Assembly (NCBI RefSeq): GCF_003428625.2
Contig: NZ_QVQT02000008.1
Coordinates: 179,867 to 243,866, forward strand
Source of the DNA: Paracidobacterium acidisoli
GTDB lineage: Bacteria; Acidobacteriota; Terriglobia; Terriglobales; Acidobacteriaceae
Direction of reading: 5' to 3'
Length of the DNA: 64,000 nt
The notes below the pieces were generated by a model. The model did not search any database, was not told where the DNA came from, and was given only the letters and a program-made list of their open reading frames with translations. Positions within the stretch are counted from its first letter, which is position 1. Every line of letters begins with the position of its first letter. Of this stretch, positions 35,615-44,641 are shown piece by piece. Position numbers and translations under genes: made by a program.

Positions 35615-36612
35615 CAGGCCTGCCGGATGCCTGTCCGGAACGGGTCCAGCGGATCGAGAATCAGCCTCGCCTCCGCCGTCACCCAGGCAGAGCCGCTTAC
35701 GCTCGGAATCACGCGCCCCTCGCGCAGCGCGTATGTGCCCTCGAAGACCGTGCCCAGAATCCCTTCCTGCCGCCACACCGCGCCCGGCGCCAGCTTTCCG
35801 TCCGCGTGCAGACAGGCCATCTTCGCGCTCGTGCCCGTGCCGCACGGCGAGCGGTCATACGCCTTTCCCGGACACAGCACAAAGTTTCTGCTGTCCACGC
35901 CCGCAGCCGGTGATGGCGAAAACAGCTCGATGTGATCGATCACCGCGCCCTCGGCTCCGGTGATGCCGTTGCTTTCAAGCGCCCGGCGCAGCATCCAGGA
36001 AAACTCCGTCAGCGCATCCACCTGCGCGAAGCTCACCGTCACAGGAGGATGCTCCACCAGAAAAAACCAGTTGCCGCCCCAGGCGATATCGCCCTTCACC
36101 GCGCCGTAGCCCGGCACATCGACCACAACCCCGGCGCGATGGCGGTAGCTCGCCACATTCTCCACCGTGACTCTGCCGCCGTCATGCAGCGTCGCCTTCA
36201 CCACCCCCACCGGCGTCTCGATCCGGTGCTCGCCCGGCGCAATGCGGCCCAGGTGCGCAAGCGTCACCATCAGCCCGATCGTGCCGTGCCCGCACATGCC
36301 CAGATAGCCGACATTGTTGAAGAAGATCACTCCGGCCGCGCACTGCGGGTCAAAGGGCTCGCACAGCAGCGCGCCTACGATCACATCCGAGCCGCGCGGT
36401 TCATTCACCACCGCCGAGCGAAAATCGTCATGCTGCTCCGCCAGCCGCCGCAGCCGCTCCCGCAGCGCTCCGCGGCCCACATCCGGACCGCCGCCCAGCA
36501 CCACGCGTGTCGGCTCGCCCGCCGTGTGAGAGTCCACTACCTCAATCGAAGAAGCTCGCGGTGCCGTATTCAGGATCGTCTTCCCCTTTGTCTCTTCGGT
36601 GCCTTCGATCAT
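35614..36612 (-). CDS. 4-hydroxyproline 2-epimerase (proline racemase family)
   Basis: This 332-residue protein has both catalytic cysteines of the racemase/epimerase group, Cys107 ([12 protein letters not shown]) and Cys257 ([13 protein letters not shown]). The presence of both rules out the trans-3-hydroxyproline dehydratase branch, which has Thr at one position. It would convert trans-4-hydroxy-L-proline, abundant in collagen and plant cell-wall proteins, to cis-4-hydroxy-D-proline. It is the first gene of the operon and 40 bases beyond the stop of the M20 peptidase gene, which lies downstream in coordinates and is also on the minus strand, so peptidase and catabolic genes may share a transcript. 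Confidence 0.92.
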   Translation of the reverse strand: MIEGTEETKGKTILNTAPRASSIEVVDSHTAGEPTRVVLGGGPDVGRGALRERLRRLAEQHDDFRSAVVNEPRGSDVIVGALLCEPFDPQCAAGVIFFNNVGYLGMCGHGTIGLMVTLAHLGRIAPGEHRIETPVGVVKATLHDGGRVTVENVASYRHRAGVVVDVPGYGAVKGDIAWGGNWFFLVEHPPVTVSFAQVDALTEFSWMLRRALESNGITGAEGAVIDHIELFSPSPAAGVDSRNFVLCPGKAYDRSPCGTGTSAKMACLHADGKLAPGAVWRQEGILGTVFEGTYALREGRVIPSVSGSAWVTAEARLILDPLDPFRTGIRQA

Positions 36613-36652
36613 ACAGCCGCAAAAGCGGGCAGAAGGCGCCGCCCGCGCTCGT

Positions 36653-38125
36653 CTACTGGCCGCCGCTCAGCATCTTCACGTATTCGTAATAGAACTGAAG
36701 GCCCCGATAATACGACGAGACCGGCAGCCGCTCATCTTTGCCGTGCGCGCGCACATCGTTCGTCTCCAGCGCAATGCCCGAAATGCCGTACGACGGCATC
36801 CCCAGCGCCTCCGTATACACGCTGTCGGAGGCGCCCGTCGCCATCGTGGGAATCACCGGAGCGCCCGGCCACATCGTCGCTGCCAGCTTTTCGAGTGGTG
36901 CAATCACCTCCGGCGTCAGCGGCGGCGGCGGGAAGCCCTTCGACTCCGGAGCCGTGTCGTGCACATTGCCCGCGTCATCCACATAGCGCACGCTCACCGC
37001 TGCATCGGCCACGATGCGGATCAGCGCCTGGCGCGTCTCCTCGCGCGAATGCCCCGGCAGAATACGGCAGTTCACGTTGGCCTGCGCCGTCTGCGGCAGC
37101 GCGTTGTTGGCATGGCCGGCCAGCAGCCGCGTCGCCACACACGTCGTGTGCAGAATCGAGTTCCACTCCGGACTCACCGCCGACAGCCGCGCAATCGCCA
37201 ATGCGTCGGGCGACGGCTTCAGAATGGCGCGAATATCCTCCGCCCGCTGTCCGTGCTCGATCGTGCTCAGCTTCTCGAAGTACGCGCGCGTCACCGCATT
37301 CAGCTCCGCGGGAAACGTGTAATGCTGCAATCGTTCAAGCGCATCGGCCAGGTGATAGATCGCATTGTCCGGCACCGGCAGCGAGCTGTGCCCTCCGGGA
37401 TTCGTCGTCCTCAGTTGAAAGTCCGCATACAGCTTCTCCGTTGCGTCCATGTCGACCGAGATCGCCCGCCCGTTCTGCAGATCGACACCGCCGCCGTCCG
37501 GATTGATCACGAATGCCGGATCGCCGATCAGGCTGCGATGCGTCTTCAGCAGCCAGTCCACGCCATTCGACGAGCCGCCCTCCTCATCCGCCGTCAGCGC
37601 CAGAATCAGATCGCGGTCCGGCCGGTAGCCTTCCTTCTTCAGCAGCAGAAAGGCCGTCACCAGAATGGCGTCGTTGTCTTTCATGTCCTGCGTGCCGCGC
37701 CCGTAAAAGTAGCCGTCCTTCTCAATGAGCCGGAAGGGGTCGGTCGTCCAGTCCTCGCGCCGCGCCTCCACCACGTCTTCGTGGCAGAGAAACAGAACCG
37801 GCTTCTTCTGTCCCGTGCCGCGATAGCGCACCACCAGGTTCTGCTTGCGATCCGTCGGGCCGCCCAGGAAGATATCCTCTTTGGCAAATCCTCCGTCGAG
37901 CAGCCGCTGCTCCATCGCCTTCGACGTGGCGCTCACGCTGCCCGCCGAATCCGTCGTGTTGATCTCGATCAGCTGCTGCAGAATGCTCCGCGCCAGCGCC
38001 TTCGCCGGCTGGTCGGGCTGTGCATGATTTTGTGCCGCACTGCTTTGTACAGGGAGAAGGGAAGCGAGAGCGAGAACCGCCGCCGGAACCATCCATCCGG
38101 CCGGCGCGCGAAAAGCACGAAGCAT
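36653..38125 (-). CDS. Exported M20-family metallopeptidase
   Basis: This 490-residue secreted peptidase starts at ATG 38125, with GGAGG upstream and a signal peptide (residues 1-31, ends SSAAQ). M20 zinc-binding residues are visible: [11 protein letters not shown] (His), [10 protein letters not shown] (bridging Asp) and [14 protein letters not shown] (Glu pair). A dimerisation lid domain follows. It probably hydrolyses small peptides or acylated amino acids in the periplasm. Being just upstream (40 bases) and co-oriented with the hydroxyproline operon, it may release substrate for it. The ATG at 38251 of the open frame would bury the signal peptide. Confidence 0.9.
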   Translation of the reverse strand: MLRAFRAPAGWMVPAAVLALASLLPVQSSAAQNHAQPDQPAKALARSILQQLIEINTTDSAGSVSATSKAMEQRLLDGGFAKEDIFLGGPTDRKQNLVVRYRGTGQKKPVLFLCHEDVVEARREDWTTDPFRLIEKDGYFYGRGTQDMKDNDAILVTAFLLLKKEGYRPDRDLILALTADEEGGSSNGVDWLLKTHRSLIGDPAFVINPDGGGVDLQNGRAISVDMDATEKLYADFQLRTTNPGGHSSLPVPDNAIYHLADALERLQHYTFPAELNAVTRAYFEKLSTIEHGQRAEDIRAILKPSPDALAIARLSAVSPEWNSILHTTCVATRLLAGHANNALPQTAQANVNCRILPGHSREETRQALIRIVADAAVSVRYVDDAGNVHDTAPESKGFPPPPLTPEVIAPLEKLAATMWPGAPVIPTMATGASDSVYTEALGMPSYGISGIALETNDVRAHGKDERLPVSSYYRGLQFYYEYVKMLSGGQ

Positions 38126-38316
38126 GAGCAAAGCCTCCGCAGGCATGAAAGGGAAAAGTATACAGACCTCGCGCATCGCTCCCGCATCGCGGCCTTCGCC
38201 GCGCCCGTCTGCCCCTTCGCCGCATCCCGGATTTCTCCGCTGTATAGTCATCTATGGCGCAGGGAGTGCCGTCGCGCCGTGTTGCCGAACCTCGCTGACC
38301 AAAGAGAGAGCCCAAC

Positions 38317-40398
38317 GTGAGACTTCCCATCGCAATCGCCATCCTCTCCGGGACCATCGCCATGGCATCCGCAAAGACTCCTGTTCAGAATCCCGCTTCT
38401 GCCCAGCCTTCGCCCTCCGTCTTCGTCAACACCCTCATGCCGCAGCCCGCACATCTCACCGAACAGCCGGGCGCACTCGTCATCACGCCGTCCTTCACCA
38501 CCGTCGAAGGGCACTTCCACGACGCGCGCCTCGACCACGCCGTCACCCGTGCCCTCAACCGGCTCAAAGAGCGCACCGGCCTGCTCATCGCGAATCTTCC
38601 CGCCGACAGCGCCTCCGCCACGCTCACTGTTGATGTCGACGGCCCCGGCGAGGCCATTCAGTCCGACGACGAGAACGAGTCCTACTCGCTCGACGTCACG
38701 CCCTCCGGCGCCCATCTCCACGCCGCCACCGACATCGGAGCCATGCATGGCCTTGAAACGCTGCTGCAGCTCGTGCAGCCCGATGGCGAGCAGTTCATCC
38801 TGCCCGCTGTCTCCATTCAGGATGCCCCGCGCTTCCGCTGGCGCGGCCTCATGATCGACTGCGGCCGCCACTTCATTCCTTTTCCTGTTCTGCTGCGCAC
38901 CCTCGACGCCATGGCTGCCGTCAAAATGAACGTCTTCCACTGGCATCTCACTGAAGATCAGGGCTTCCGCATCGAGAGCAAACTCTTTCCGAAGCTGACC
39001 GAAGACGGCTCCGACGGCCTCTTCTACACGCAGGATCAGGCAAGGGAGCTGGTCGCTTATGCGCGCGACCGCGGCATCCGCGTCGTGCCTGAGTTCGACA
39101 TGCCGGGCCACACCGGCTCCTGGCTGGTCGGCTACCCCGATCTCGCCGGCGGCCCTGGTCCCTTCCACATCGAGCGCCGCTTCGGCGTCTTCGATCCCGT
39201 CATGGACCCCACGCGCGACAGCACCTATAAATTCATCGACGCCTTCATCGGAGAGATGGCCGCCATCTTTCCCGACCCGTACATGCACATCGGCGGCGAC
39301 GAGAACAACGGCGTCGAGTGGAAGCAGAACCCGCGCATCCAAACCTTTATGCACGATCACAATCTGAAGGACACCGCGGCGCTGCAGAACTATTTCAATC
39401 AGAAGCTGTTACAAATTCTGAAGAAGCACGACAAGCGCATGGTCGGCTGGGACGAGATCCTTACTCCCGATCTGCCTAAGGACATCGTCGTGCAGAGCTG
39501 GCGCGGCTTCGACTCGCTCGCCGCCGGGGCAAAGCAGGGCTACAGCGGCATCCTCTCCGCCGGCTACTATCTCGATCACATGGACTCCGCCGAAGATCAC
39601 TACCTCGTCGATCCCATCCCCGCAAAGAGCGATCTCACCGCCGATCAGCAGGCGCGCATCCTCGGCGGCGAAGCCTGCATGTGGGCCGAGTATGTCAACG
39701 GCGATGTCGTCGACTCGCGCATCTGGCCCCGTACCGCCGCCATCGCCGAGCGTCTCTGGTCGCCGCAGGGCGTCAACAACGTCGACGATATGTACCGCCG
39801 CCTCGCCGCCGAATCCATTCGTCTCGAATCCTTCGGCCTCACTCATCTCTCGCAGGAGAAGATCGGTCTTCGCCGTCTTGCCGGACCATCCTCCGAAGAA
39901 GCCGGCGATATGAACGCGCTGCGCACCTTCGTCTCCGTGCTTCAGCCGCCCGACTTCAGCGGCATCGCCTCCGAACACCGCACCACGCTCTCGCCCTTCA
40001 GCGCGCTGACCTTCGTTCTTCCGCCCGATCCGCCCTCGCGCCACGACTTCGAGCATCTGGTCGCCGATTATCTGCAGGACCCCGTCGCCGCCGAAGCCGG
40101 ACAGACGCAGCTCACCGGCATCTTCGACGCATGGATCGCTGCCGAGCCCGATCTGCTGCGCATGATGGCCAACTCGCCCATCCTTGCCCGCACCCGCCCG
40201 CGCGCCGAGCAGCTTGCCCGGCTCGGTACCCTCGGCAGCGAGGCCGTCTCTTACCTGTCATCCGGTCAGCCTGCGCCGCAGGGGTGGAAGGCCCGCCAGC
40301 TCGCTCTGCTCGATCAGGCCGGCAGGCTTCAATGCGGGGTCCGCTTCACCGTGCTCCAGCCGCTGCGCGACCTCGTCAACTCCGTGCAGGAAAGATAA
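38317..40398 (+). CDS. Beta-N-acetylhexosaminidase, GH20
   Basis: This 693-residue secreted enzyme has a GTG start at 38317 and a short signal peptide ending MASAK. Residues about 45-165 form the GH20b domain (LVITPSFTTVEG). The catalytic TIM barrel follows (RGLMIDCGRHFIP; NVFHWHLTEDQGFRIES), with the Asp-Glu catalytic pair in MHIGGDENNGVEW and WAEYVNGDVVDSRIWPR towards its end. It cleaves terminal GlcNAc/GalNAc from chitin- or glycan-derived oligomers. It is divergent from the M20 peptidase gene, with 191 bases shared, and is closed by a strong terminator. Confidence 0.95.
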   Translation: MRLPIAIAILSGTIAMASAKTPVQNPASAQPSPSVFVNTLMPQPAHLTEQPGALVITPSFTTVEGHFHDARLDHAVTRALNRLKERTGLLIANLPADSASATLTVDVDGPGEAIQSDDENESYSLDVTPSGAHLHAATDIGAMHGLETLLQLVQPDGEQFILPAVSIQDAPRFRWRGLMIDCGRHFIPFPVLLRTLDAMAAVKMNVFHWHLTEDQGFRIESKLFPKLTEDGSDGLFYTQDQARELVAYARDRGIRVVPEFDMPGHTGSWLVGYPDLAGGPGPFHIERRFGVFDPVMDPTRDSTYKFIDAFIGEMAAIFPDPYMHIGGDENNGVEWKQNPRIQTFMHDHNLKDTAALQNYFNQKLLQILKKHDKRMVGWDEILTPDLPKDIVVQSWRGFDSLAAGAKQGYSGILSAGYYLDHMDSAEDHYLVDPIPAKSDLTADQQARILGGEACMWAEYVNGDVVDSRIWPRTAAIAERLWSPQGVNNVDDMYRRLAAESIRLESFGLTHLSQEKIGLRRLAGPSSEEAGDMNALRTFVSVLQPPDFSGIASEHRTTLSPFSALTFVLPPDPPSRHDFEHLVADYLQDPVAAEAGQTQLTGIFDAWIAAEPDLLRMMANSPILARTRPRAEQLARLGTLGSEAVSYLSSGQPAPQGWKARQLALLDQAGRLQCGVRFTVLQPLRDLVNSVQER

Positions 40399-40409
40399 GT
40401 GCAAAAAAT

Positions 40410-40440
40410 AAAACCCCGGAGAGCGCTCTCCGGGGTTTTT
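40410..40440. terminator. Bidirectional intrinsic terminator
   Basis: The palindrome centred at 40424/40425 (AAACCCCGGAGAGC and its complement) is flanked by A-run and T-run. It can end both the GH20 gene and the convergent mnmA. Confidence 0.92.
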
Positions 40441-40463
40441 GTCTTAAACCGTAACAATATCGG

Positions 40464-41582
40464 TTACAAAATCCATCCCCCGCCAACCACTTCCTCGCCG
40501 TCGAAGAACACGGCCGCCTGGCCCGGCGTGACCGCGCGCTGCGGCTCGTCGAAGACCGCTTCCACCTCATCCGGTCCCGTCATGCGCAGTGTCGCTGATG
40601 CCGGCTCGTGCCGATGGCGAATCTTCGCCCGCACCCGCATCTCGCCGTCGAGCTTTGCAATCGAGATCCAGTTCAGCTGCCCCGCGCGCAGCGTCCGCGT
40701 GGTCGCTTCCGCATCGGCGCCCACCGTCACGCGATGCGAGTCATGATCGATCTGAATCACATACAGCGGATTCGGCGACGACACGCCCAGACCCTTGCGC
40801 TGTCCGATCGTGAAGTTATGAATCCCCGTGTGCCGTCCGATCACCTCGCCCGACGTGCTCACCAGCTCGCCCGCCGTATCCGGAATCGTCTCGCCCTGCT
40901 CCTCCAGATACGCGTCGATGAACTGCTTGTAATCGCCGCCCGGCACGAAGCAGATCTCCTGCGAGTCCGGCTTCACCGCGATCGCCAGCGCATGCTGCGC
41001 CGCAATCTCGCGCACCTGCGGCTTCGTATATCCGCCCAGCGGAAACAGCGTCCGCGACAGCTGCTCCTGCGTCAGTCCGAAGAGAAAGTACGTCTGGTCC
41101 TTGCTCGTATCCGCCGGCCGCTTCAGAATCCAGCGATCCCGCGCCGGATCGTACTCGTTGCGCGCGTAGTGTCCCGTCGCAATGCGGTCCGCGCCAATCT
41201 GCCGCGCCCGCACCAGCAGCTGATCGAACTTCAGATGGTTGTTGCACAGCGAGCAGGGAATCGGTGTCCGCCCCGCCAGATACTCCGACACGAACGGCCG
41301 CACCACATCCTGCTCGAAGCGCTCCTGCTCGTTCACCACGTAGTAGGGAATCTCCAGCGCCTCAGCCACGCGCCGCGCGTCGTATACATCATCGAGCGAG
41401 CAGCATCGCCCCTGCACCTGCTCCGGCATGCCTTCCTTACCGGCAAGCCGCCGCTGGTTCCAGAGCTGCAGCGTCAGCCCCACCAGCTCGTAGCCCTCAT
41501 CGCGCAGCATCGCCGCCACCGTCGAGGAGTCCACTCCACCCGACATGGCCACGGCAATCGTATTGTTGAATCGAAGCGGCAT
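40464..41582 (-). CDS. mnmA: tRNA-uridine 2-sulfurtransferase
   Basis: This 372-residue cytoplasmic enzyme thiolates U34 of tRNA-Glu, -Gln and -Lys. The PP-loop is AMSGGVDSSTVAAML, the catalytic cysteines lie in CSLCNNHLKF and EICFVPGGDY, and the tRNA-binding GHYARN and KDQTYFLFGL motifs are present. I chose ATG 41582 because the family starts a few residues before the PP-loop and GAAGG precedes it; the 41-residue extension of the open frame is unlikely. It is monocistronic and ends at the shared terminator. Confidence 0.96.
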   Translation of the reverse strand: MPLRFNNTIAVAMSGGVDSSTVAAMLRDEGYELVGLTLQLWNQRRLAGKEGMPEQVQGRCCSLDDVYDARRVAEALEIPYYVVNEQERFEQDVVRPFVSEYLAGRTPIPCSLCNNHLKFDQLLVRARQIGADRIATGHYARNEYDPARDRWILKRPADTSKDQTYFLFGLTQEQLSRTLFPLGGYTKPQVREIAAQHALAIAVKPDSQEICFVPGGDYKQFIDAYLEEQGETIPDTAGELVSTSGEVIGRHTGIHNFTIGQRKGLGVSSPNPLYVIQIDHDSHRVTVGADAEATTRTLRAGQLNWISIAKLDGEMRVRAKIRHRHEPASATLRMTGPDEVEAVFDEPQRAVTPGQAAVFFDGEEVVGGGWIL

Positions 41583-41868
41583 ATCCCTTCTTCCATTATC
41601 CCACCCTTCACACGCCGCATGCGGAGACCCGCATGGCCTCATTCTCTTCGCCGCCTCCGAGTTCGAAGCCCTCAGCCTCCGCTCATCGAGCCAAATACCC
41701 CACACCAGATTTTCACCACATCCGGAACTTCAGATGCGGGTCAGTCGTCCAACTCTGCGCTCTGCGCTCTGTGCCCTGCGCCTGCCTCTTTGCTAAAATC
41801 ACACTTCCGCGCAGCACCGCATTCTATACGGCCCGGCCTCACCAACTCACCTCTCGGGGGAACGCCTT
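41583..41868. other. Intergenic region with degenerate CTCTGCG repeats
   Basis: These 286 bases between divergent mnmA and the M61 gene hold no gene. From about 41755 to 41790 there are degenerate copies of a CTCTGCG/CCCTGCG heptamer like the minisatellite at 52015-52054. Confidence 0.5.
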
Positions 41869-43815
41869 ATGCGACTCTTTCGTTCCGTACTGCCTTTCAG
41901 CCTTGTCCTTGCCGCATCCGTCGCGGTGCCCGCCCTAGCGCAGTCGAACGAACCCATCCGCATCACCGCCGATCTCTCTGACGCGCCGCGTAAGCTCTAC
42001 CACGCCGAGGTCGATCTGCCCGTATCGCCTGGCCCGCTCACTCTCACCACGCCGCAGTGGATTCCCGGCAACCATCGCCCCACCGGCCCGGCCGAGGACA
42101 TCACCGGCGTCGTCTTCACCATCAACGGCAAGCCCATTCCCTGGCGCCGCGACGACGTCGATCTCTACGAGTTCCACCTCAACATCCCGCAGGGCGTTAC
42201 CCGTCTCCACGCGCATCTCGACTGCATCGTCCTCGCGCGCGTCTCGCAGAAGCTTGCCGTGCTCGAGTGGGAGAAGCTGCTGCTCTACCCCGCGCACATT
42301 CCCGTCCGCGATATCCCCGTGCAGCCTTCGCTCATCGTGCCCGCGGGCTGGGGAGTCGGCACCGCGCTCACGCCCGTCGACGCAGGCTCCTGGCCTGTGC
42401 CCGCCTCCGGCAGCACCACGCGTTTCGCCGCCACCAATGTCGAGCAGCTTGAAGACTCGCCCATCATCACCGGCCAGTACTTCCACGAATTCGCGCTCGC
42501 GCCCGACATCACTCCGAAGCACTACATCGATGTCGTCTCCGACTACCCTGAAGACTCGAACCTGCGCCCCGCGCTGCTCTCCGAGATTTCCCGCCTCGTC
42601 CGCGAGGCCGGCACCGCCTATGCCTCGCACCACTATCACGAGTACCACTTCCTGCTCACGCTCTCTGACGTGGCCGGCGGCGAAGGCCTCGAGCACGGCC
42701 AGTCCTCCGACAACGGCGTCGGCGAAAAGGGCTATGCCGATCCCGCGCATCAGCTCGCCGAGGCCGATCTCCTCGCGCACGAGTTTACCCACTCATGGAA
42801 CGGCAAATACCGCCGCCCCGTCGGCCTTTATCAGCCCGACTTCGCCACGCCGCAGCAGGGCGCTCTGCTCTGGGTCTACGAGGGCATGACGCAGTACCTC
42901 GGCAACGTCCTCGCCGCGCGCTCCGGACTCAAATCCCAGGCGCAGTACCGCGACCTGCTCGCCATGTCAGCCGCCAACCTCGATAACAAGCCGGGCCGCG
43001 AGTGGCGCTCCACCGAAGACACCGCCGTCGCCGCCAGCATCCTGCGCGGAGGCAGCCCCGCATGGGCCAATTGGAAGCGCGGCCAGGACTATTACCAGGA
43101 AGGCGAGCTGCTCTGGCTCGACGCCGATACGCTCATTCGCAAAATGACGGATGACAAAAAGTCGCTCACCGACTTTCTGCACATCTTCCTCGCCAAAGGC
43201 GGCAACACCGGTCCCATGATCGTGCCCTACACCTTCGACGAGCTGGTCGCCGATCTCAATCAGGTCGTGCCCTACGACTGGGCGAAGTTCCTCCACGACC
43301 GCGTCGACAACATCAACCCTCGCGCCGATCTTGAAGGCATCGAGCGCGGCGGTTATCGCCTCGTCTACACTGACAAGCCCAACCCCTCCGAGAAGCTGAT
43401 GGCCTCCGTCGGCTCACGGCGCGGCGGCAGCATCAACTGCTGGTACTCCATCGGTCTGCGCCTGCGCTCCGACGGTGAAATCTCCGACGTGCTCTGGAAC
43501 GGCCCCGCCGACAAGGCGCGCATCGCTCCCGGCGAAAAAATCCTCGCCGTCAACGATCAGGTCTTTTCCGCCGACGCTCTGCGGAACGCCATTCGCGAGG
43601 CGAAGACCGCCACCGCGCCCATCCATCTCATCCTGCAGTCCGACAGCTACGTCTCCACCGCCGACATCGACTACCACGGGGGCGAGCGCTACCCGGTGCT
43701 CGAGCGCATCGACGGCGCGACCGACTACCTCGACCAGATCACCACGCCGCTCGTTCCACCCTCCGCCGCCGATCTCGCCCTCGAACAGGAGAAGGGACAG
43801 AACGAAAAGAAGTGA
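41869..43815 (+). CDS. Secreted M61-family (glycyl aminopeptidase-type) metallopeptidase with PDZ domain
   Basis: This 648-residue protein has a signal peptide (residues 1-24, ends PALAQ). The M61 N-terminal beta domain follows (LSDAPRKLYHAEVDLPVSPGPLTL). The zinc motif HEFTH lies near residue 304 (HEFTHSWNGKYRRP), with the expected downstream Glu in LLWVYEGMTQYLG. A C-terminal PDZ domain occupies about 530-600 (IGLRLRSDGEISDVLWNGPADKARIAPGEKILAVNDQ). It probably cleaves N-terminal Gly/Ala from peptides in the periplasm. It is monocistronic and is followed by a dispersed hairpin repeat. Confidence 0.93.
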   Translation: MRLFRSVLPFSLVLAASVAVPALAQSNEPIRITADLSDAPRKLYHAEVDLPVSPGPLTLTTPQWIPGNHRPTGPAEDITGVVFTINGKPIPWRRDDVDLYEFHLNIPQGVTRLHAHLDCIVLARVSQKLAVLEWEKLLLYPAHIPVRDIPVQPSLIVPAGWGVGTALTPVDAGSWPVPASGSTTRFAATNVEQLEDSPIITGQYFHEFALAPDITPKHYIDVVSDYPEDSNLRPALLSEISRLVREAGTAYASHHYHEYHFLLTLSDVAGGEGLEHGQSSDNGVGEKGYADPAHQLAEADLLAHEFTHSWNGKYRRPVGLYQPDFATPQQGALLWVYEGMTQYLGNVLAARSGLKSQAQYRDLLAMSAANLDNKPGREWRSTEDTAVAASILRGGSPAWANWKRGQDYYQEGELLWLDADTLIRKMTDDKKSLTDFLHIFLAKGGNTGPMIVPYTFDELVADLNQVVPYDWAKFLHDRVDNINPRADLEGIERGGYRLVYTDKPNPSEKLMASVGSRRGGSINCWYSIGLRLRSDGEISDVLWNGPADKARIAPGEKILAVNDQVFSADALRNAIREAKTATAPIHLILQSDSYVSTADIDYHGGERYPVLERIDGATDYLDQITTPLVPPSAADLALEQEKGQNEKK

Positions 43816-43844
43816 GCGTTCCTTCAGAGCAGAGGCCGGATATT

Positions 43845-43876
43845 GGGGTGCCCCACGTCCGGATTTTCGGACGTGG
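43845..43876. repeat. Dispersed GGGTGCCCCA hairpin element
   Basis: GGGGTGCC is followed by a 9-bp perfect stem (43853-43861 with 43868-43876) around GATTTT. Related elements lie at 51976, 53482, 55414, 57688, 58078 and 58500. CATCCCGACCGAAG (near 43917) also precedes the 55414 copy. Confidence 0.7.
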
Positions 43877-44020
43877 TATGCATACTCTTAAACGGCATGC
43901 ACACCCTTAAACTTTTCATCCCGACCGAAGTAGCCGCGCAACCGGCCACGCAGCGGAGAGATCTGCAGTTCTCGATTCCGGTCTCGATTCTGAAAATCTG
44001 CCGGTAAACCCAGGACGGAG

Positions 44021-44422
44021 TTACAACCTGTTTCTGCTTTTCCCCGCAAGGTTGAGCGCCACGGCGGCGCGGATCAGATCCTTCAGGGCCGCCTCGTCGA
44101 TCCTGTCGCCTTCATGGAAATCGATGGCGCGCCTCACATTCCCCTCAAGGCTGGAGTTGAACAGACCGGAGGGGTCCTCGAGCGCCGCTCCCTTTGCAAA
44201 GGTCATCTTCACGGCGTTTTTGTAGGTCTCTCCCGTGCAGACGATGCCGGCATGGGAGAAGACGGGCGTGCCTCTCCACTTCCACTCTTCGACGATCTCA
44301 GGGTCTGCCTTGTGGATGATCGCGCGCACCTTCGCGAGCGTCTTCCCGCGCCAGTCTCCAAGCTCGTTGATCTTCGCGTCGATAGACACAGAGGCGGATT
44401 CCGCAGGAACGGTTTTCTTCAT
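44021..44422 (-). CDS. DUF1801 (YdhG-like) family protein
   Basis: This 133-residue soluble protein matches the small DUF1801 family: INELGDWRGKTLAKVRAIIHKADPEIVEEWKWRGTPVFSH is typical, as is the KMTFAKGAAL segment. Biochemical function is unknown; the fold resembles frataxin-like or ferredoxin-like domains and the genes are often stress-linked. I chose ATG 44422 with GGAG nine bases upstream over a start seven codons earlier. It stands alone. Confidence 0.8.
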   Translation of the reverse strand: MKKTVPAESASVSIDAKINELGDWRGKTLAKVRAIIHKADPEIVEEWKWRGTPVFSHAGIVCTGETYKNAVKMTFAKGAALEDPSGLFNSSLEGNVRRAIDFHEGDRIDEAALKDLIRAAVALNLAGKSRNRL

Positions 44423-44641
44423 GGGCAGCTCCGAATCTCGCACCTGAATGTAGTCGCCCGCAGCCGAATCCGCAACCTCGGCAACGTTCGGCAGGGAATC
44501 AGTTTGGAGTGAATGACCGAAGTTCCCCGAAAAGATAACTTTCAGGGAGCAAACGAGACGGAATGCTCCTCAGGACGATGGCTCCATCGACCTGAGAAAC
44601 ATTGGTTCCGGTTTCGTTCTGCGCGGCGGGGGAACGCGCAG

